Below are positions 28,195 to 36,660 of a DNA stretch of 64,000 nucleotides, piece by piece. The notes below the pieces were generated by a model that did not search any database, was not told the DNA's origin, and worked only from the letters and a program-made list of their open reading frames with translations. The stretch's first letter is position 1; each line of letters begins with the position of its first letter. This DNA comes from Shimia sp. SK013. GTDB lineage: Bacteria > Pseudomonadota > Alphaproteobacteria > Rhodobacterales > Rhodobacteraceae. The stretch is taken from NCBI RefSeq assembly GCF_001292625.1, contig NZ_LAJH01000028.1:62001-126000 (forward strand), in the 5' to 3' direction. Both the position numbers and the translations under genes were made by a program.

Positions 28195-29241
28195 TTAGGC
28201 CGCCCTAGAGGCGAGCATTTCATCGACAATCGACGTAGCCACAGCGTCCGGGCTGCAGTTCATCTGTTTGGCGCGGGTCAGCATCGCGTCCAGAGTGATG
28301 TCGAGCGTGGCGAGTTTTTCGTCGACATAACCGGCGCGGTCGTCGATTTCGAGGATCTCGGATGCGACATTGATGATGCCGCCAGCGTTGGCGACAAAAT
28401 CAGGTGCATAAAGAATACCGCGTGCATGCAGGCGGTCGCCATCCTCGGGGGTGGCGAGCTGGTTGTTGGCCCCTCCACAGACAGCACCGACGTTGAGCGC
28501 GGCAATCGATGCCTCGTTCAGGATTGCACCGATGGCACAGGGCGCAAAAATGTCAGCTTTGGCGGTGAGGATACCGTCGGCTGTGGCGATTTCGGCGTCG
28601 AATTTTTCGCGCATCTGCTGAACGCGTTTTTGGTCGAGGTCGGCCACAATCAGTTTTGCACCCGCATCATGAAGGTATTGGCACAAGTATCCGCCGACGT
28701 GACCCAAGCCCTGCACGGACACAGTGCGTCCGGTCAGGTCATCTTTTCCAAACCGATGACGGGACGTGGTTTTGATTGAATTGAAGATGCCGCGCGCGGT
28801 GATGGGCGAAGGATCGCCCGACGCATGGCTGCCGTTGGGCAGGCCGGCGACAAATCTAGTTTCCTGCGTCATCAGTTCCATGTCGGCGGGGCTCATGCCC
28901 ATGTCCTCGGCGCTCCAGTAGCGGCCTTTGAGGGACTCCACAGCGCGGGCGAACGACAACAGTTGCGCGGGAGTCTTTTGCGAGGCGTCGCCCATAATAA
29001 CGGCCTTGCCACCACCAAGCGGCAGGCCGGCAGCTGCGTTTTTGTAGGTCATGCCGCGGCTGAGGCGCAGGGTGTCGGTCAGAGCAGCGTCTTCGCTGGC
29101 GTAGGGACGCATGCGCAGCCCGCCGGCTGCGGGGCCAAGGTGGGTGGAATGCACCGCGATAAAACCGGTTAGGCCGATTTCGGCGTCGTGAACGCGCAAA
29201 ACAATTTCGTGAGATGGGGTCTGAACAGGGGTGATGCGCAT
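28195..29241 (-). CDS. Glu/Leu/Phe/Val dehydrogenase (leucine dehydrogenase type)
   Basis: NAD-dependent amino-acid dehydrogenase that interconverts branched-chain amino acids and 2-oxo acids. The 348-residue product has GPAAGGLRM, the catalytic Lys region in MTYKNAAAGLPLGGGKAVI, SAEDMGMSPADM, and the Rossmann loop VQGLGHVGGYL. Length and motifs fit leucine or phenylalanine dehydrogenase rather than the longer glutamate dehydrogenases. The ATG at 29241 is chosen; an in-frame extension of 55 residues upstream is non-homologous in character. It is divergent from an Lrp-family gene that probably regulates it. Confidence 0.9.
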   Translation of the reverse strand: MRITPVQTPSHEIVLRVHDAEIGLTGFIAVHSTHLGPAAGGLRMRPYASEDAALTDTLRLSRGMTYKNAAAGLPLGGGKAVIMGDASQKTPAQLLSFARAVESLKGRYWSAEDMGMSPADMELMTQETRFVAGLPNGSHASGDPSPITARGIFNSIKTTSRHRFGKDDLTGRTVSVQGLGHVGGYLCQYLHDAGAKLIVADLDQKRVQQMREKFDAEIATADGILTAKADIFAPCAIGAILNEASIAALNVGAVCGGANNQLATPEDGDRLHARGILYAPDFVANAGGIINVASEILEIDDRAGYVDEKLATLDITLDAMLTRAKQMNCSPDAVATSIVDEMLASRAA

Positions 29242-29306
29242 CTGCGGTTTCCTTTGGTCATCCTGGTCGCGAAGTTGAGAGAATTTGGCACAGGTGTGAT
29301 GGAGGT

Positions 29307-29350
29307 TTTCACCAAATTTCCAACATGTGTGTGGCGATTGTTGGTGGAAA
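29307..29350. promoter_or_regulatory. Inverted repeats between dehydrogenase and Lrp gene
   Basis: CCAACA (29320-29325) pairs with TGTTGG (29339-29344), and CACCAA (29310-29315) pairs with TTGGTG (29341-29346). These nested repeats in the 145-base divergent gap are placed to act as the binding site of the adjacent Lrp-type regulator. No exact consensus is claimed. Confidence 0.35.
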
Positions 29351-29386
29351 GGGCTAATTTCAGGGCGAAAAATAGAGGAATCATCT

Positions 29387-29842
29387 ATGGATGCGATTGA
29401 TCGCAAAATTCTGAGGGCGCTTCAGGATGACGGACGGATGAAACTGTCTGATCTGGCTGAGTCCGTTGGTCTGTCGGCCACGCCATGCGCGCGGCGTTTG
29501 GAAAAGCTGCAGGCCGACGGGGTGATCACCGGCTATGGCGCGCGGGTTGATGCCCGCAAGGTGGGTTTGCCGGTAACGATCTTTGTATCGGTAGAGCTGG
29601 AGAAGCAGGGATCAGAGGCGATCGAAGCCTTTGAGCGGGCGATACGGCCGTTGGGCGAGGTGATGGAGTGCTATTTGATGAGCGGATCACGCGATATTCT
29701 GTTGCGCGTGGTGGCGGCAGATCTGGATGCGTTTGATGCGTTTCTTGAACACCGCCTGATGGCGATCAAAGGCATTCGCAACATGCGGTCCAATTTTGCC
29801 CTTCGGGCAATGGTGCAGCGGGATGTGTTGCCCAGCGCCTGA
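29387..29842 (+). CDS. Lrp/AsnC family transcriptional regulator
   Basis: Amino-acid-responsive DNA-binding protein of 151 residues. The N-terminal helix-turn-helix (about 4-55) shows AIDRKILRALQDDGRMKLSDLA and SATPCARRLEKL; the C-terminal RAM/effector domain (about 65-145) includes CYLMSGSRDILLRVV. AGAGGA lies seven bases before the ATG. Divergence from the leucine-type dehydrogenase suggests that it controls that gene in response to branched-chain amino acids, like BkdR/LdhR-type regulators. Confidence 0.92.
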   Translation: MDAIDRKILRALQDDGRMKLSDLAESVGLSATPCARRLEKLQADGVITGYGARVDARKVGLPVTIFVSVELEKQGSEAIEAFERAIRPLGEVMECYLMSGSRDILLRVVAADLDAFDAFLEHRLMAIKGIRNMRSNFALRAMVQRDVLPSA

Positions 29843-29848
29843 GCGGCG

Positions 29849-30340
29849 TCAGAGGTTGAAGCGTTTTACGCATTTGGCGACGATGGAGCCGTCGTCCAGC
29901 GTGATGTTTTCTTTGCGCTTGTATTGTTCAAACCCGCGCGATTGGTAGTAGGCAAGTCCGCTTGTATTGTCGGCGCGGATTTCGGCGTCGATCCAATTGT
30001 ATCCCATGCCGCGCGCAGCCGGCTTGGTTGCCTCAAACAGTTTGGATCCGATCCCCAGACCAGTGCGACCGGATTTGACGAAGGTTCCGATCTCGCAGGC
30101 CTCGGGCGGCAGGTCACCCCACGGGCCGATCCATTGAAACCCCAAAAGATTGCCGTCGCTGTCTTCGGCGATATGCCAGATGGCCTTGCCGGGATCCGCC
30201 ATCAACCAACCGCCCAGATCCTTGCGGGTCAGGGGTTTGGTGATGGCAGTGGTGCCTCCGATCGCAATGATTTCATTGAGTAGGTCGAGGGTTTGGCGCA
30301 GGTCGCCTTCGCCGCCGGGACGGACTGTAATCTGGGTCAT
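29849..30340 (-). CDS. GNAT family N-acetyltransferase
   Basis: Acetyl-CoA-dependent acetyltransferase of 163 residues with the GNAT fold. The acetyl-CoA-binding motif A appears as RTGLGIGSKLFEAT, and LAYYQSRGFEQYKR marks motif B. The substrate is not known; the overall pattern resembles phosphinothricin/L-amino-acid-type members. Its stop is seven bases from that of the convergent Lrp gene, and an HD-domain gene lies upstream on the same strand. Confidence 0.8.
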   Translation of the reverse strand: MTQITVRPGGEGDLRQTLDLLNEIIAIGGTTAITKPLTRKDLGGWLMADPGKAIWHIAEDSDGNLLGFQWIGPWGDLPPEACEIGTFVKSGRTGLGIGSKLFEATKPAARGMGYNWIDAEIRADNTSGLAYYQSRGFEQYKRKENITLDDGSIVAKCVKRFNL

Positions 30341-30387
30341 TGGAAAAAGGCCTTTTGGAAAATTCAGAGACTAATTCAGCGCAAAAC

Positions 30388-30972
30388 CTACATTTTGGCA
30401 AGCAATTCGATGTGACGGGCGGTGTAGTCGTTGCGGGCCTCGACCGGTGGGCGCAGCCGGATTGAAAGGCCTTCGATGACCTTTGGATCGGGGCGTCCAA
30501 ACAATTTGTTGGCCTCGGTCACAGAAAAACCTGCGATCTGGGTGGCTTCCATCCAAGCACTGATTTTGTCGGCTTTTTTGATTTGCGCCTTAATGCGTTT
30601 GGGCGTCGCGGCGGGCAGGCCAAAGCGGATGTGGATGGCCGCGGTTAGTCGATCGTCGAGTTCGCCATAGGACGGGCCGACGGCCGCTTTGACCGGAGAA
30701 ATCATGTCGCCAATCACATACTCGGGCGCGTCATGCAGCAGGGCGGCGAGGCGCCATTTCATGGGAGCCGTCGGATACATGCGGCCAAACAGGGTTTCGA
30801 CCAGTAGGGAATGTTCCGCCACCGAATAGGCAAAATCGCCTTTGGTCTGGCCATTCCAGCGCGCCACGAAGGCAAGGCCATGCGCGATGTCCTCGATCTC
30901 GATATCGACTGGGGTGGGGTCCAGCAGATCAAGTCTGCGACCGGAAAGCATGCGTTGCCAAGCTCGTGCCAC
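30388..30972 (-). CDS. HD-domain hydrolase (YfbR-like)
   Basis: Predicted metal-dependent phosphohydrolase of 194 residues. The HD signature is seen as SVAEHSLLVE, then LAALLHDAPEYVIGDM, and a later Asp in KKADKISAWME. These match 5'-deoxynucleotidase YfbR-like proteins, so a role in dNMP turnover is plausible. A GTG at 30972 is taken as start because GAGG stands six bases before it and the homologous segment ARAWQRMLSGRRLDLLDP begins there; the ORF reaches 43 codons further. Confidence 0.8.
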   Translation of the reverse strand: MARAWQRMLSGRRLDLLDPTPVDIEIEDIAHGLAFVARWNGQTKGDFAYSVAEHSLLVETLFGRMYPTAPMKWRLAALLHDAPEYVIGDMISPVKAAVGPSYGELDDRLTAAIHIRFGLPAATPKRIKAQIKKADKISAWMEATQIAGFSVTEANKLFGRPDPKVIEGLSIRLRPPVEARNDYTARHIELLAKM

Positions 30973-31063
30973 GGGGAGCCTCTTGTGGTTTGTGGGTGGT
31001 CCTTGGTTAGCGGTGAGACGCGGTGCGCGCAACGGGATTGCGCGGGTGAAGGTGTTAGGGGTG

Positions 31064-32017
31064 TTAGAGTAGGGTGCTGAAGGGAGAGGCGAAACGGCCA
31101 ACGAGTGCTTCCAGCTTCTCGGGGTGGCGCCGCTGCCAGCGCCAGTTTCGCAAGTTTGTCATTGGCGAGACCCGACGGCCTCCGGGGAGCCAAGTGTGAA
31201 ACGCCAAATCGCCGCCATGGCGTGCGAAATAGCGTTGGTACTCCCGGATCAAAGCGGGGGAAAAGCGGTTTTCTTTTTGATGGGCGCGCCAGGGCTTTTT
31301 GGGACCGCAGAAGTGCAACATTTGAGGATTGGCGAGGCGCGTGAAAGTTGGAAAGATGTGAGTCCATTGCCAGTTCCAAGCTGGATGCAATTCCGCCCAT
31401 TCGCCGCGCAATTCCAAATTCAGAAGCGATTGGTCGTGGTGTGTGGTCGGCGTATCCGCTTTGCTGATGACCAGAAGGCGGTCAAGCAAATCAGTCTCTA
31501 ATACACGTGAGCTGTCCATAAGCATCACGCCGGAATTCAAAAACCGTAGGCCGGGGAGGCCCCGTTCTGCGAAATCGTTGATCGGCGCGTCAAGATCCAA
31601 CCATTGCTGCACGTCGCGCACGCCAGCAACGGGGTGGGGACCCATATCAACGTCAAACAAGCGGTCAAGCGACGGGGACAATAAATAGGTGTCTGTGTCG
31701 GCATACAGGATGCGGCGGTAACGGTCGCCAAGGGCCTGCGGCAGCCAGAGCCGGAGATACACTTCGAGGGGCAGCCATTTCAGGGGCAGGTTTAGATCGG
31801 TCAGCGGTTTCCGCAAATTCAGCACTTTGTTGCGAATGCCAAGCTTGGTGAGTTCATCCGGCAGGGTCAGAGGCTCGAACGAGCAAATGAGGATGTCAAA
31901 ATTCCGATCTCCGCTGACATGGGCAGCTTGTCGGGCGGCAAATTGCGCCAGAGGGGCCTGTTGAGCATCTGTGACAAAAGCCAGACAATTTTGGTGAGGT
32001 CCGCGCTGTGCGGTCAT
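31064..32017 (-). CDS. Glycosyltransferase family 8 protein
   Basis: Retaining glycosyltransferase of 317 residues using a nucleotide-sugar donor. The DxD metal site is seen in ILYADTDTYLLSP, followed by FLNSGVMLMD and HHDQSLLN, the usual GT8 order, and HFCGPKKPWR near the C-terminus. The acceptor is unknown; it may act on lipopolysaccharide or another surface glycan. The ATG at 32017 is preferred to a 60-codon upstream extension because GGAAAG precedes it and the family fold starts soon after. The 277-base gap upstream shows no other clear gene. Confidence 0.8.
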   Translation of the reverse strand: MTAQRGPHQNCLAFVTDAQQAPLAQFAARQAAHVSGDRNFDILICSFEPLTLPDELTKLGIRNKVLNLRKPLTDLNLPLKWLPLEVYLRLWLPQALGDRYRRILYADTDTYLLSPSLDRLFDVDMGPHPVAGVRDVQQWLDLDAPINDFAERGLPGLRFLNSGVMLMDSSRVLETDLLDRLLVISKADTPTTHHDQSLLNLELRGEWAELHPAWNWQWTHIFPTFTRLANPQMLHFCGPKKPWRAHQKENRFSPALIREYQRYFARHGGDLAFHTWLPGGRRVSPMTNLRNWRWQRRHPEKLEALVGRFASPFSTLL

Positions 32018-32294
32018 TGGGGAACTTTCCGGCGAGGCTGCATTTTTTGGAAATATGACGGTCTGGACCTTGAGGCACAACCGACCGTAATTGGATTTGC
32101 CCCAAAAATGACACATTTCAGGAGCATCCTTTTTATGTGCCGGTATCACGTGCTGCCAACAAAACAACGTGATCACCCGTGTTTTGAAAACGCGCACGGT
32201 GGTGCCGACATAAATAGCGAGGGGGGCACGTTTATTGCTTCCTCCCGCGTGTCCTCCTCACATTGTCTGATCACAGCGTGAAAAGGAGGCTGTT

Positions 32295-32630
32295 ATGTTT
32301 AAGCGACTTATTGGTGGAGCTGTGCTTTTTGGCATGGCCGCGACCGCGCCGCCGGTGGCTGCGCAGGGGCTACATTGCGCCGAGCGCGATGATGTGGTGG
32401 CGCGGCTTTCCAGCAAGTATTCTGAGGCGTTGACCGCCGGTGGGCTGCAGGGTGTGACCACCAACAAAACCACGCTCGTTGAAGTTTGGGTGTCTGAAAA
32501 AACCGGTACGTTTACGGTCATCATGACCAACCCCATGGGGGTAAGTTGTATCGTGGCTGCGGGCACTGATTGGCACCAAGAAACGCGCCCGCAATCCGGT
32601 TCCGGCAAATCGGGTGAGGTGCCGTTGTAG
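32295..32630 (+). CDS. Small secreted hypothetical protein
   Basis: A 111-residue protein with a clear signal peptide (about 1-23, cleavage after PPVAA) and a strong AGGAGG ribosome site. The mature part of about 88 residues has two Cys (HCAERDD and SCIVAAG) that could pair in the periplasm. No family is recognised with confidence. It precedes ahcY by 57 bases on the same strand, but the palindrome between them suggests separate control. Confidence 0.7.
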   Translation: MFKRLIGGAVLFGMAATAPPVAAQGLHCAERDDVVARLSSKYSEALTAGGLQGVTTNKTTLVEVWVSEKTGTFTVIMTNPMGVSCIVAAGTDWHQETRPQSGSGKSGEVPL

Positions 32631-32645
32631 AACGGGCCCTGCGAT

Positions 32646-32668
32646 GTTATCTGCACGCGATAGATAAC
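32646..32668. promoter_or_regulatory. Perfect 7-bp inverted repeat upstream of ahcY
   Basis: GTTATCT (32646-32652), nine bases, then AGATAAC (32662-32668), ending 19 bases before the ahcY start. It could be an operator or an RNA hairpin near the ribosome site (AAGGAG). It does not look like a complete SAH riboswitch, which is larger. Confidence 0.4.
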
Positions 32669-32687
32669 TCGTAAGGAGCTGGGCGCG

Positions 32688-34070
32688 ATGGCGACCGATT
32701 ATATCGTTAAAGACATCTCACTGGCGGACTTCGGCCGCAAGGAACTGGACATTGCCGAAACCGAGATGCCGGGCCTGATGGCGCTGCGCGCGGAATACGG
32801 CGAAAGCAAACCACTCGCGGGCTCGCGCATTGTTGGGTCATTGCACATGACCATTCAAACCGCCTGTCTGATTGAAACGCTGGTTGCGCTGGGCGCGGAT
32901 GTGCGTTGGGCGAGCTGTAACATCTTTTCCACACAAGACCACGCAGCCGCAGCGATTGCGCAATCTGGCGTGCCGGTTTTCGCGATCAAAGGCCAGTCGC
33001 TGGAAGAGCATTGGGATTACCTGGACAAATCGTTCCAGTTCCCAGAAGGCGCAAACCTGATCTTGGATGATGGCGGCGACGCGACACTTTACGTTTTGCT
33101 AGGTGCCAAAGCCGAAGCGGGCGAAGAATTGGGTGTTGCGACGTCTGAAGAAGAAGAAGCCATTCACGCGCAGATCAAAAAGCGCATGGCGGCAAGCCCC
33201 GGTTGGTTCACCAAGACACGTGCCGACATCATGGGCGTATCGGAAGAAACCACCACAGGCGTGCACCGTCTGTATGATCTGCACAAGAAAGGCGAACTGC
33301 CTTTCCCTGCGATCAACGTGAACGATTCTGTCACCAAGTCGAAGTTCGACAACAAATACGGCTGTAAGGAATCGCTGGTCGACGGCGTCCGCCGCGCCAC
33401 CGACACGATGATGGCCGGCAAAGTGGCTGTTGTCTGTGGTTATGGCGATGTGGGCAAAGGCTCGGCAGCGTCGCTGTCCGGTGCGGGCGCCCGCGTGAAA
33501 GTGACCGAAGCGGATCCGATCTGTGCGCTTCAGGCAGCGATGGACGGCTATGAAGTTGTGTTGCTGGAAGAGAGCCTTGATGCGGATCTGTTCATCACCA
33601 CCACCGGCAACAAAGACGTGATCCGCATCGAGCATATGCGCGAGATGAAGGACATGGCGATTGTTGGCAACATCGGCCACTTCGACAACGAAATTCAGGT
33701 CGCGAACTTGAAGAACCACAAGTGGACCAACATCAAAGAACAGGTGGATATGATCGAGATGCCGTCGGGCAACCGGTTGATCCTGCTGTCTGAGGGTCGT
33801 TTGCTGAACCTTGGCAACGCCACAGGCCACCCGTCGTTTGTGATGTCCGCGTCGTTCACCAACCAAGTGTTGGCGCAGATTGAATTGTTCACCAAGAACG
33901 ATCAGTACGACAACGAAGTCTATATCCTGCCCAAACATCTGGACGAGAAGGTGGCCGCGCTGCACCTCGCCAAAGTGGGCGCGAAGCTGTCCAAGCTGAC
34001 ACCGGAGCAGGCGTCCTATATCGGCGTTTCGCCGGAGGGTCCGTTCAAGCCGGAGCACTATCGCTATTAA
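32688..34070 (+). CDS. ahcY: Adenosylhomocysteinase
   Basis: Hydrolyses S-adenosylhomocysteine to adenosine and homocysteine, relieving product inhibition of methyltransferases such as the fatty-acid methyltransferase at 50 kb. The 460-residue product has the SKPLAGSRI segment, [14 protein letters not shown], the NAD loop [10 protein letters not shown], and the C-terminal KPEHYRY whose Lys and Tyr reach the partner subunit. The internal insertion of about 40 residues (around 140-180) is typical of the bacterial/plant long form. Confidence 0.98.
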   Translation: MATDYIVKDISLADFGRKELDIAETEMPGLMALRAEYGESKPLAGSRIVGSLHMTIQTACLIETLVALGADVRWASCNIFSTQDHAAAAIAQSGVPVFAIKGQSLEEHWDYLDKSFQFPEGANLILDDGGDATLYVLLGAKAEAGEELGVATSEEEEAIHAQIKKRMAASPGWFTKTRADIMGVSEETTTGVHRLYDLHKKGELPFPAINVNDSVTKSKFDNKYGCKESLVDGVRRATDTMMAGKVAVVCGYGDVGKGSAASLSGAGARVKVTEADPICALQAAMDGYEVVLLEESLDADLFITTTGNKDVIRIEHMREMKDMAIVGNIGHFDNEIQVANLKNHKWTNIKEQVDMIEMPSGNRLILLSEGRLLNLGNATGHPSFVMSASFTNQVLAQIELFTKNDQYDNEVYILPKHLDEKVAALHLAKVGAKLSKLTPEQASYIGVSPEGPFKPEHYRY

Positions 34071-34096
34071 GCGGTTTTGCTGGTTGAGATACAGAG

Positions 34097-34129
34097 CGGC
34101 GTCCCAGAGATGGGGCGCCGTTTTGTTTT
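34097..34129 (+). terminator. Intrinsic terminator of ahcY
   Basis: CGGCGTCCC (34097-34105) pairs with GGGGCGCCG (34112-34120), with one T-G wobble and a 6-base loop, followed by TTTTGTTTT. It lies 27 bases after the ahcY stop codon. Confidence 0.88.
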
Positions 34130-34345
34130 GGGGGAGGTGCAGTTGCGGCGAAAGTCGGGTATGAGCCCAAATGTTTGGTTTTCCGCCATGCAGCAAATGT
34201 CGTGTCCTAAGTTACCCAACTGAATTATAGGTCATCATCACAACCTGCAAAACATGGTTCGTTTGGACTATCACAAATATCATAATATTTGCACAAAAGC
34301 GGCTCCTTGAGATATTCGGTCTCTTTTGTTCAGCAAATACATCTA

Positions 34346-35191
34346 TTACTGTGAAAGTTTGATCTTTCTTTTTTCGTCTCGCCATTCTGTTTTAGTAAAT
34401 TTTATCGACAAAATTTGATCCGCAATTGTAGCGTTCTGCGAGTCCAAAACTGACTGCAACTGGGAGATTTGGTTGCTCAGTGATGCGATCTTTTGTTTAA
34501 GGTCATTTTTCTCATTTTTGCCATCTGGGGTTTTGACATATGCGCAAAGTTGCTTTGCGTCTCCAAGATCGGATTTTACTGAAAGAATCTTTGACGAGAT
34601 AGAGTCCCGCTTTGACTTAATTCGACCGATCGTTGACTTTGCGGCTTCTATATTGGCTTTATATCGGTCCAGATCACCTCTTGAATATTTGTTAAAGATA
34701 CTCTTTGGGTTGAAATCACTTCTGACCTTCTGACCTCCGCGCCCGCTGAATCCATTCCACACTGACTTCTGCCGATTTGACCAATCATAGAAATCATCTT
34801 TGGATGCTTTGTTCTTTTTCAGCTTTTGGTATGCTGAATCAAGATCTGACTGGATGGATTTGCTTTCAGAGATCAGCTTGTTGAGAGCGTCATAAAGAAC
34901 TTTTTTGTCCTCGAAGCAATTTTTCAAATTACTCAGTCGATCAGAGTTATTTTGAAAAAGGATTTCCACCTCACGAAATGCCTTCTCAGCGGTTTTCTTT
35001 TCGGCTTTATACTCGTTCAAAACCCCGTTTTTCGTTGTCAGGGTGGCGATGTGAACTTCACTTATTTTGGTCAAATGGATCTTGGTTTCCGCACTTGGAA
35101 ACCAAAGTTTTTTGAGCTTACTGAGAAATTCCAATGCTTTTTCCTTCGATGCAATAGTTTGTGGCGCATAAATAGGCGTTAAATTTGTCAT
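34346..35191 (-). CDS. Orphan coiled-coil protein of unknown function, AT-rich gene
   Basis: A 281-residue protein (from ATG 35191) that I do not recognise. It is rich in Lys, Ser, Asn and Asp, with heptad-like stretches predicted as coiled coil at about 25-145 and 185-270 and a central aromatic/Gly segment DDFYDWSNRQKSVWNGFSG. There is no signal peptide or membrane segment. Base composition and codon use (many AAA, AAT, TTT) differ sharply from neighbours, indicating recent transfer. An upstream in-frame ATG at 35224 is possible. It has no partner gene; the flanks hold repeats and non-coding structured DNA. The AT-rich 275 bases between it and ahcY hold a CAAATAT/ATATTTG palindrome (34274-34291). 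Confidence 0.65.
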   Translation of the reverse strand: MTNLTPIYAPQTIASKEKALEFLSKLKKLWFPSAETKIHLTKISEVHIATLTTKNGVLNEYKAEKKTAEKAFREVEILFQNNSDRLSNLKNCFEDKKVLYDALNKLISESKSIQSDLDSAYQKLKKNKASKDDFYDWSNRQKSVWNGFSGRGGQKVRSDFNPKSIFNKYSRGDLDRYKANIEAAKSTIGRIKSKRDSISSKILSVKSDLGDAKQLCAYVKTPDGKNEKNDLKQKIASLSNQISQLQSVLDSQNATIADQILSIKFTKTEWRDEKRKIKLSQ

Positions 35192-35240
35192 AACTTCGTA
35201 AGCGATACCATGGGGTCCTCGCATCGCTTACATAACTTCG
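35190..35240. repeat. Direct and inverted repeats at the start of the orphan gene
   Basis: ATAACTTCG occurs twice in the same direction (35190-35198 and 35232-35240). Between the copies GTAAGCGAT (35198-35206) and ATCGCTTAC (35223-35231) form a perfect 9-bp inverted repeat with a 16-base spacer. The set overlaps the two possible start codons of the 34346-35191 gene, so it could be its operator or a recombination scar. Confidence 0.5.
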
Positions 35241-35302
35241 CTTGTGCGCAATATCTGCATCCGAAAGCACACCTTTGCGCCTGTTTCAAAGATAATAGAT
35301 TT

Positions 35303-35454
35303 GTCCCGCATAGCCGACAAGCAATGCGGACAGAATATTCAAGCGTTCCCTTATTGCCATAGCGTGCTTTGGCAGCGCCCGAACCGCCCCATCAAACAAC
35401 AGGTTTGACTTCGGCAAGACGCGGGCGTTTTTTTCCAACCCTCGGTTCGGGCGC
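35303..35454 (+). other. Structured non-coding region, possible small RNA
   Basis: No gene is seen in 35225-35480. An 8-bp stem with one bulge (35303-35311 with 35324-35331) is followed by a perfect 12-bp inverted repeat, GCGCCCGAACCG (35375-35386) and CGGTTCGGGCGC (35443-35454). Within that lie a TCAAAC/GTTTGA hairpin (35392-35408) and CGGGCG followed by seven T residues (35422-35434). CGCCCG can pair with either right-hand partner, giving two exclusive structures, one terminator-like on the plus strand. A non-coding RNA is inferred, not shown. Confidence 0.3.
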
Positions 35455-35480
35455 GGTGAGTGCTGGTGTCGTAGAGGCGA

Positions 35481-36464
35481 CTATCCCCGCGCTGCCACAT
35501 CCCAATCCGTCAGAAACTGCATGATCTCTAGGCTATCAGACAGGCGCGGCGAGGGGCGTTGGGTCTCTGTTGCACGGCTGGTCAAAGCGCGTTCGACCAT
35601 GCGGGTTTGGTGATAGAAGGCGTCGTTGGCGTCATTCACGACGATAGCGCGTTCAGGGCCATCGAACGGCCGCCAGATCATGCGGCTGTCGCCTGCGTCG
35701 GGCAGCCACGGGTTGGTGTCAAACCGCAGGGCGCCTTTGGTGGTGATGACCTCAAATCCAAAGGCCATGCCGTGACTGTCGCTGCTTTGCAGAGTGGCGA
35801 AAACGCCGTTGTCAAAGCGCACGGACAGCGACGTGTCCTGTACGTTGCCATCGGGGTTTATCGTGCCTTGCGCCGCCATCGTGCGTGCGCCAAAGGCGGT
35901 GTCGCCGCACATGGTTTGCACCACGAGATGCAGCAGGGACGCGGGGTAGCAGCCAAGGTTGTAAAGTGTACCGCCACCTGCGGGGTTCACGACCTGCCAG
36001 ATGTCGGCGGCGTAAAATCCGGACACAGACCGCAGTTCGCCAAATGTCGGGTCACGCATCAGCGACATGAATTGCGCCATCAAAGGATGGGCGAGGTACA
36101 TGAGACCCTCGGCAAAGAAGAGGTCGCTGGAGTGTACAGCCTGCGCAAGGGTCTCGGCGTCTGTCATGGACACGGTCAGAGACTTTTCGCACAGCACCGG
36201 TTTTCCAGCAGCGAGCGCGGCCGCGGTTGCGTCAGCGTGCAGGTGGTTGGGCAGGGCGATATAGACCACATCGACGTCGTCTGAGGCCAAGAGATCAGCG
36301 GTATCAGCATAGCCCAGTGGGATTTGATACTGCGCTTGCATGTCGGCCAGCGCAGCCTCGTTGCGGCCCGCGATTGCGGTGGCAACGGAGCCTTTGGACT
36401 TGGCAATTGCACCTAGCATGGCGTGTGAAATGAACCCTGTGCCGATGATACCCCAACGCAACAT
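35481..36464 (-). CDS. Gfo/Idh/MocA family oxidoreductase
   Basis: NAD(P)-dependent dehydrogenase of 327 residues acting on a sugar, cyclitol or related polyol. The N-terminal Rossmann domain has MLRWGIIGTGFISHAM (GxGxxx), VVYIALPNHLHADAT, and the conserved PVLCEKSLTV (EKP-like, here EKS). The C-terminal domain has GGGTLYNLGCYPASLLH. The usual EKP is EKS here, seen also in some diol dehydrogenase-type members. The ATG at 36464 fits the Rossmann start. The gene stands alone with no sugar transporter nearby; its substrate is unknown. Confidence 0.88.
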   Translation of the reverse strand: MLRWGIIGTGFISHAMLGAIAKSKGSVATAIAGRNEAALADMQAQYQIPLGYADTADLLASDDVDVVYIALPNHLHADATAAALAAGKPVLCEKSLTVSMTDAETLAQAVHSSDLFFAEGLMYLAHPLMAQFMSLMRDPTFGELRSVSGFYAADIWQVVNPAGGGTLYNLGCYPASLLHLVVQTMCGDTAFGARTMAAQGTINPDGNVQDTSLSVRFDNGVFATLQSSDSHGMAFGFEVITTKGALRFDTNPWLPDAGDSRMIWRPFDGPERAIVVNDANDAFYHQTRMVERALTSRATETQRPSPRLSDSLEIMQFLTDWDVAARG

Positions 36465-36660
36465 TTTGACCCCATTGGTTGCCGTGAAAACGCGCACACT
36501 AGGCGCGCGGTTTGGGATTGGCCAGAGAGCAAACGGGTTTGCGGGGAAAGGCGCGGCAGATTTCCCTTTGTCTGGTGTAAATCCGTGTTTACTGTCTCAG
36601 GCAGCCAACAGAGGCACCAAAACGAACAAGGCAATTGCGCCGACGACCTGGGAGATAGTG

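Noticed and set aside
32018-32294. Upstream extension of the glycosyltransferase to 32197
   Set aside because: The added 60 residues do not resemble the family and the ATG at 32017 has a ribosome site; the rest of the gap shows no gene.
33099-34196. Open frame of 365 codons opposite ahcY
   Set aside because: Antisense shadow of a highly biased gene; it also runs through the ahcY terminator.
34274-34291. CAAATAT/ATATTTG palindrome after the orphan gene
   Set aside because: In AT-rich DNA a 7-bp palindrome is likely by chance and it lacks a T-run; noted only in the gene entry.
35190-35240. Resemblance of ATAACTTCGTA to a loxP arm
   Set aside because: The two copies are in direct, not inverted, orientation and the spacer does not fit; no Cre-like recombinase is present. 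Treated as a plain repeat.
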